DNA from: Frankiales bacterium
Lineage (GTDB): Bacteria > Actinomycetota > Actinomycetes > JAFAQI01
Reading direction: 5' to 3'
Assembly: GCA_019246495.1 (NCBI GenBank)
Contig: JAFAQI010000327.1
Span: 1 to 6,874, forward strand
Length of the DNA: 6,874 bases
Part shown: positions 6,514 through 6,874 of the stretch, piece by piece
How the letters are laid out: each line of letters begins with the position of its first letter
Position numbering within the stretch: the first letter of the stretch is position 1
The notes under the pieces: model-generated
What the model was told of the DNA's origin: nothing
The model's input: the letters and a program-made list of their open reading frames with translations, nothing else
Database searches by the model: none
Position numbers and translations under genes: made by a program

Positions 6514-6874
6514 GCGGCGGCGGCCTCGGCGGCCAACGCCAGCTGCCGTTGGCGGTGGCTGGCAACGCTGTCGGCGGTGAACACCGCGAGCGCGACCCAG
6601 ACGAGGCCGAACCCGACGAGTCGCGTAGTCGTCACCGGCTCGTGTTGGATCAGTGCACCGACGAGGAACTGCAGCGTCGGGCTCAGGTAGAAGAAGACGC
6701 CCAGGCGGCTGAGCGGGACACTCGCCGCAGCGGCCGCGAAGAGCAACAACGGCACTGCGGTCACCACACCGGCGCTCGCGAGCATCAAGGCATGGGCCGG
6801 GGTCTGCGTGGTGAACGTCGCATCACCCACCGCGCTGCTCACGATGATGTAGACGATCGCCGCAGGCGCGAGCA
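6510..6874 (-). CDS. rarD: RarD-type EamA (DMT) transporter, 3' part only
   Basis: The C-terminal 121 or so residues of a ten-helix inner-membrane permease of the drug/metabolite transporter superfamily. The frame runs without a stop to the right edge of the window, so the start lies outside; GTG 6842 is an internal codon, because the residues before it (LAPAAIVYIIV) continue a transmembrane helix. The family pattern is clear: AGVVTAVPLLLFAAAA, then LSRLGVFFYLSPTLQFLVGA, a conserved HEP turn, and a last helix VGFGLVWVALAVFTAD. These align by eye with E. coli RarD (VPLLCFTAAA, LGFFQYIGPTLMFLL, WVALAIFVMD). The tail is short, polar, then Ala-rich. RarD was named for a chloramphenicol-sensitivity phenotype; the natural substrate of this branch is not established. 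It lies 67 bp upstream of cysS on the same strand and may be cotranscribed with it. Confidence 0.9.
   Translation of the reverse strand, partial: LAPAAIVYIIVSSAVGDATFTTQTPAHALMLASAGVVTAVPLLLFAAAAASVPLSRLGVFFYLSPTLQFLVGALIQHEPVTTTRLVGFGLVWVALAVFTADSVASHRQRQLALAAEAAAA

Noticed and set aside
6443..6565. 41-residue N-terminal extension of the cysteinyl-tRNA synthetase frame
   Set aside because: The extra residues are Pro/Arg/Trp-rich, overlap the rarD end and unlike the family start. ATG 6442 has a good Shine-Dalgarno and gives the expected N-terminus (MRLTDTRTRR).

Overview
The window is high-GC DNA from an actinobacterium, probably of the Frankiales/Streptomyces-like high-GC lineages. The evidence is GC-saturated third codon positions, a GTG start, a CysRS paralogue of a type I associate with actinobacteria, and compact gene spacing. 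I cannot name the genus from sequence alone. There are five protein-coding genes and no RNA genes, mobile elements or CRISPR arrays. No stretch of 300 bases lacks a gene.

Left block (1-5025, + strand): a three-gene chemosensory operon. A polytopic methyl-accepting chemotaxis protein (80-1843) is followed after 30 bp by a hybrid CheA histidine kinase with a C-terminal receiver (1874-4051). A receiver-GAF response regulator (4063-5025) follows 11 bp later, with a Shine-Dalgarno that starts in the cheA stop codon. The receptor should control CheA autophosphorylation on His50. Phosphate can then pass to the receiver on CheA itself (Asp655) or to the stand-alone receiver-GAF protein (Asp52). No cheW, cheR, cheB or flagellar gene lies inside the window, so the output is unknown; both receivers keep all phosphorylation residues. 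The receptor frame is open to the left edge of the window, so its true N-terminus could lie outside.

Right block (5036-6874, - strand): a divergent class I cysteinyl-tRNA synthetase (5036-6442), convergent with the regulator across only 10 bp. Upstream of it is the 3' part of a RarD-type EamA transporter, cut by the right edge of the window. The 67 bp between rarD and cysS hold a 16-bp-arm inverted repeat with one mismatch, which ends 18 nt before the cysS start. This is the most structured non-coding element in the window and may be a terminator, an attenuator or an operator.

The two blocks show no obvious functional link. The most unusual content is the minimal signalling module (six-helix receptor, CheA-receiver, receiver-GAF) and the rarD-cysS intergenic dyad.
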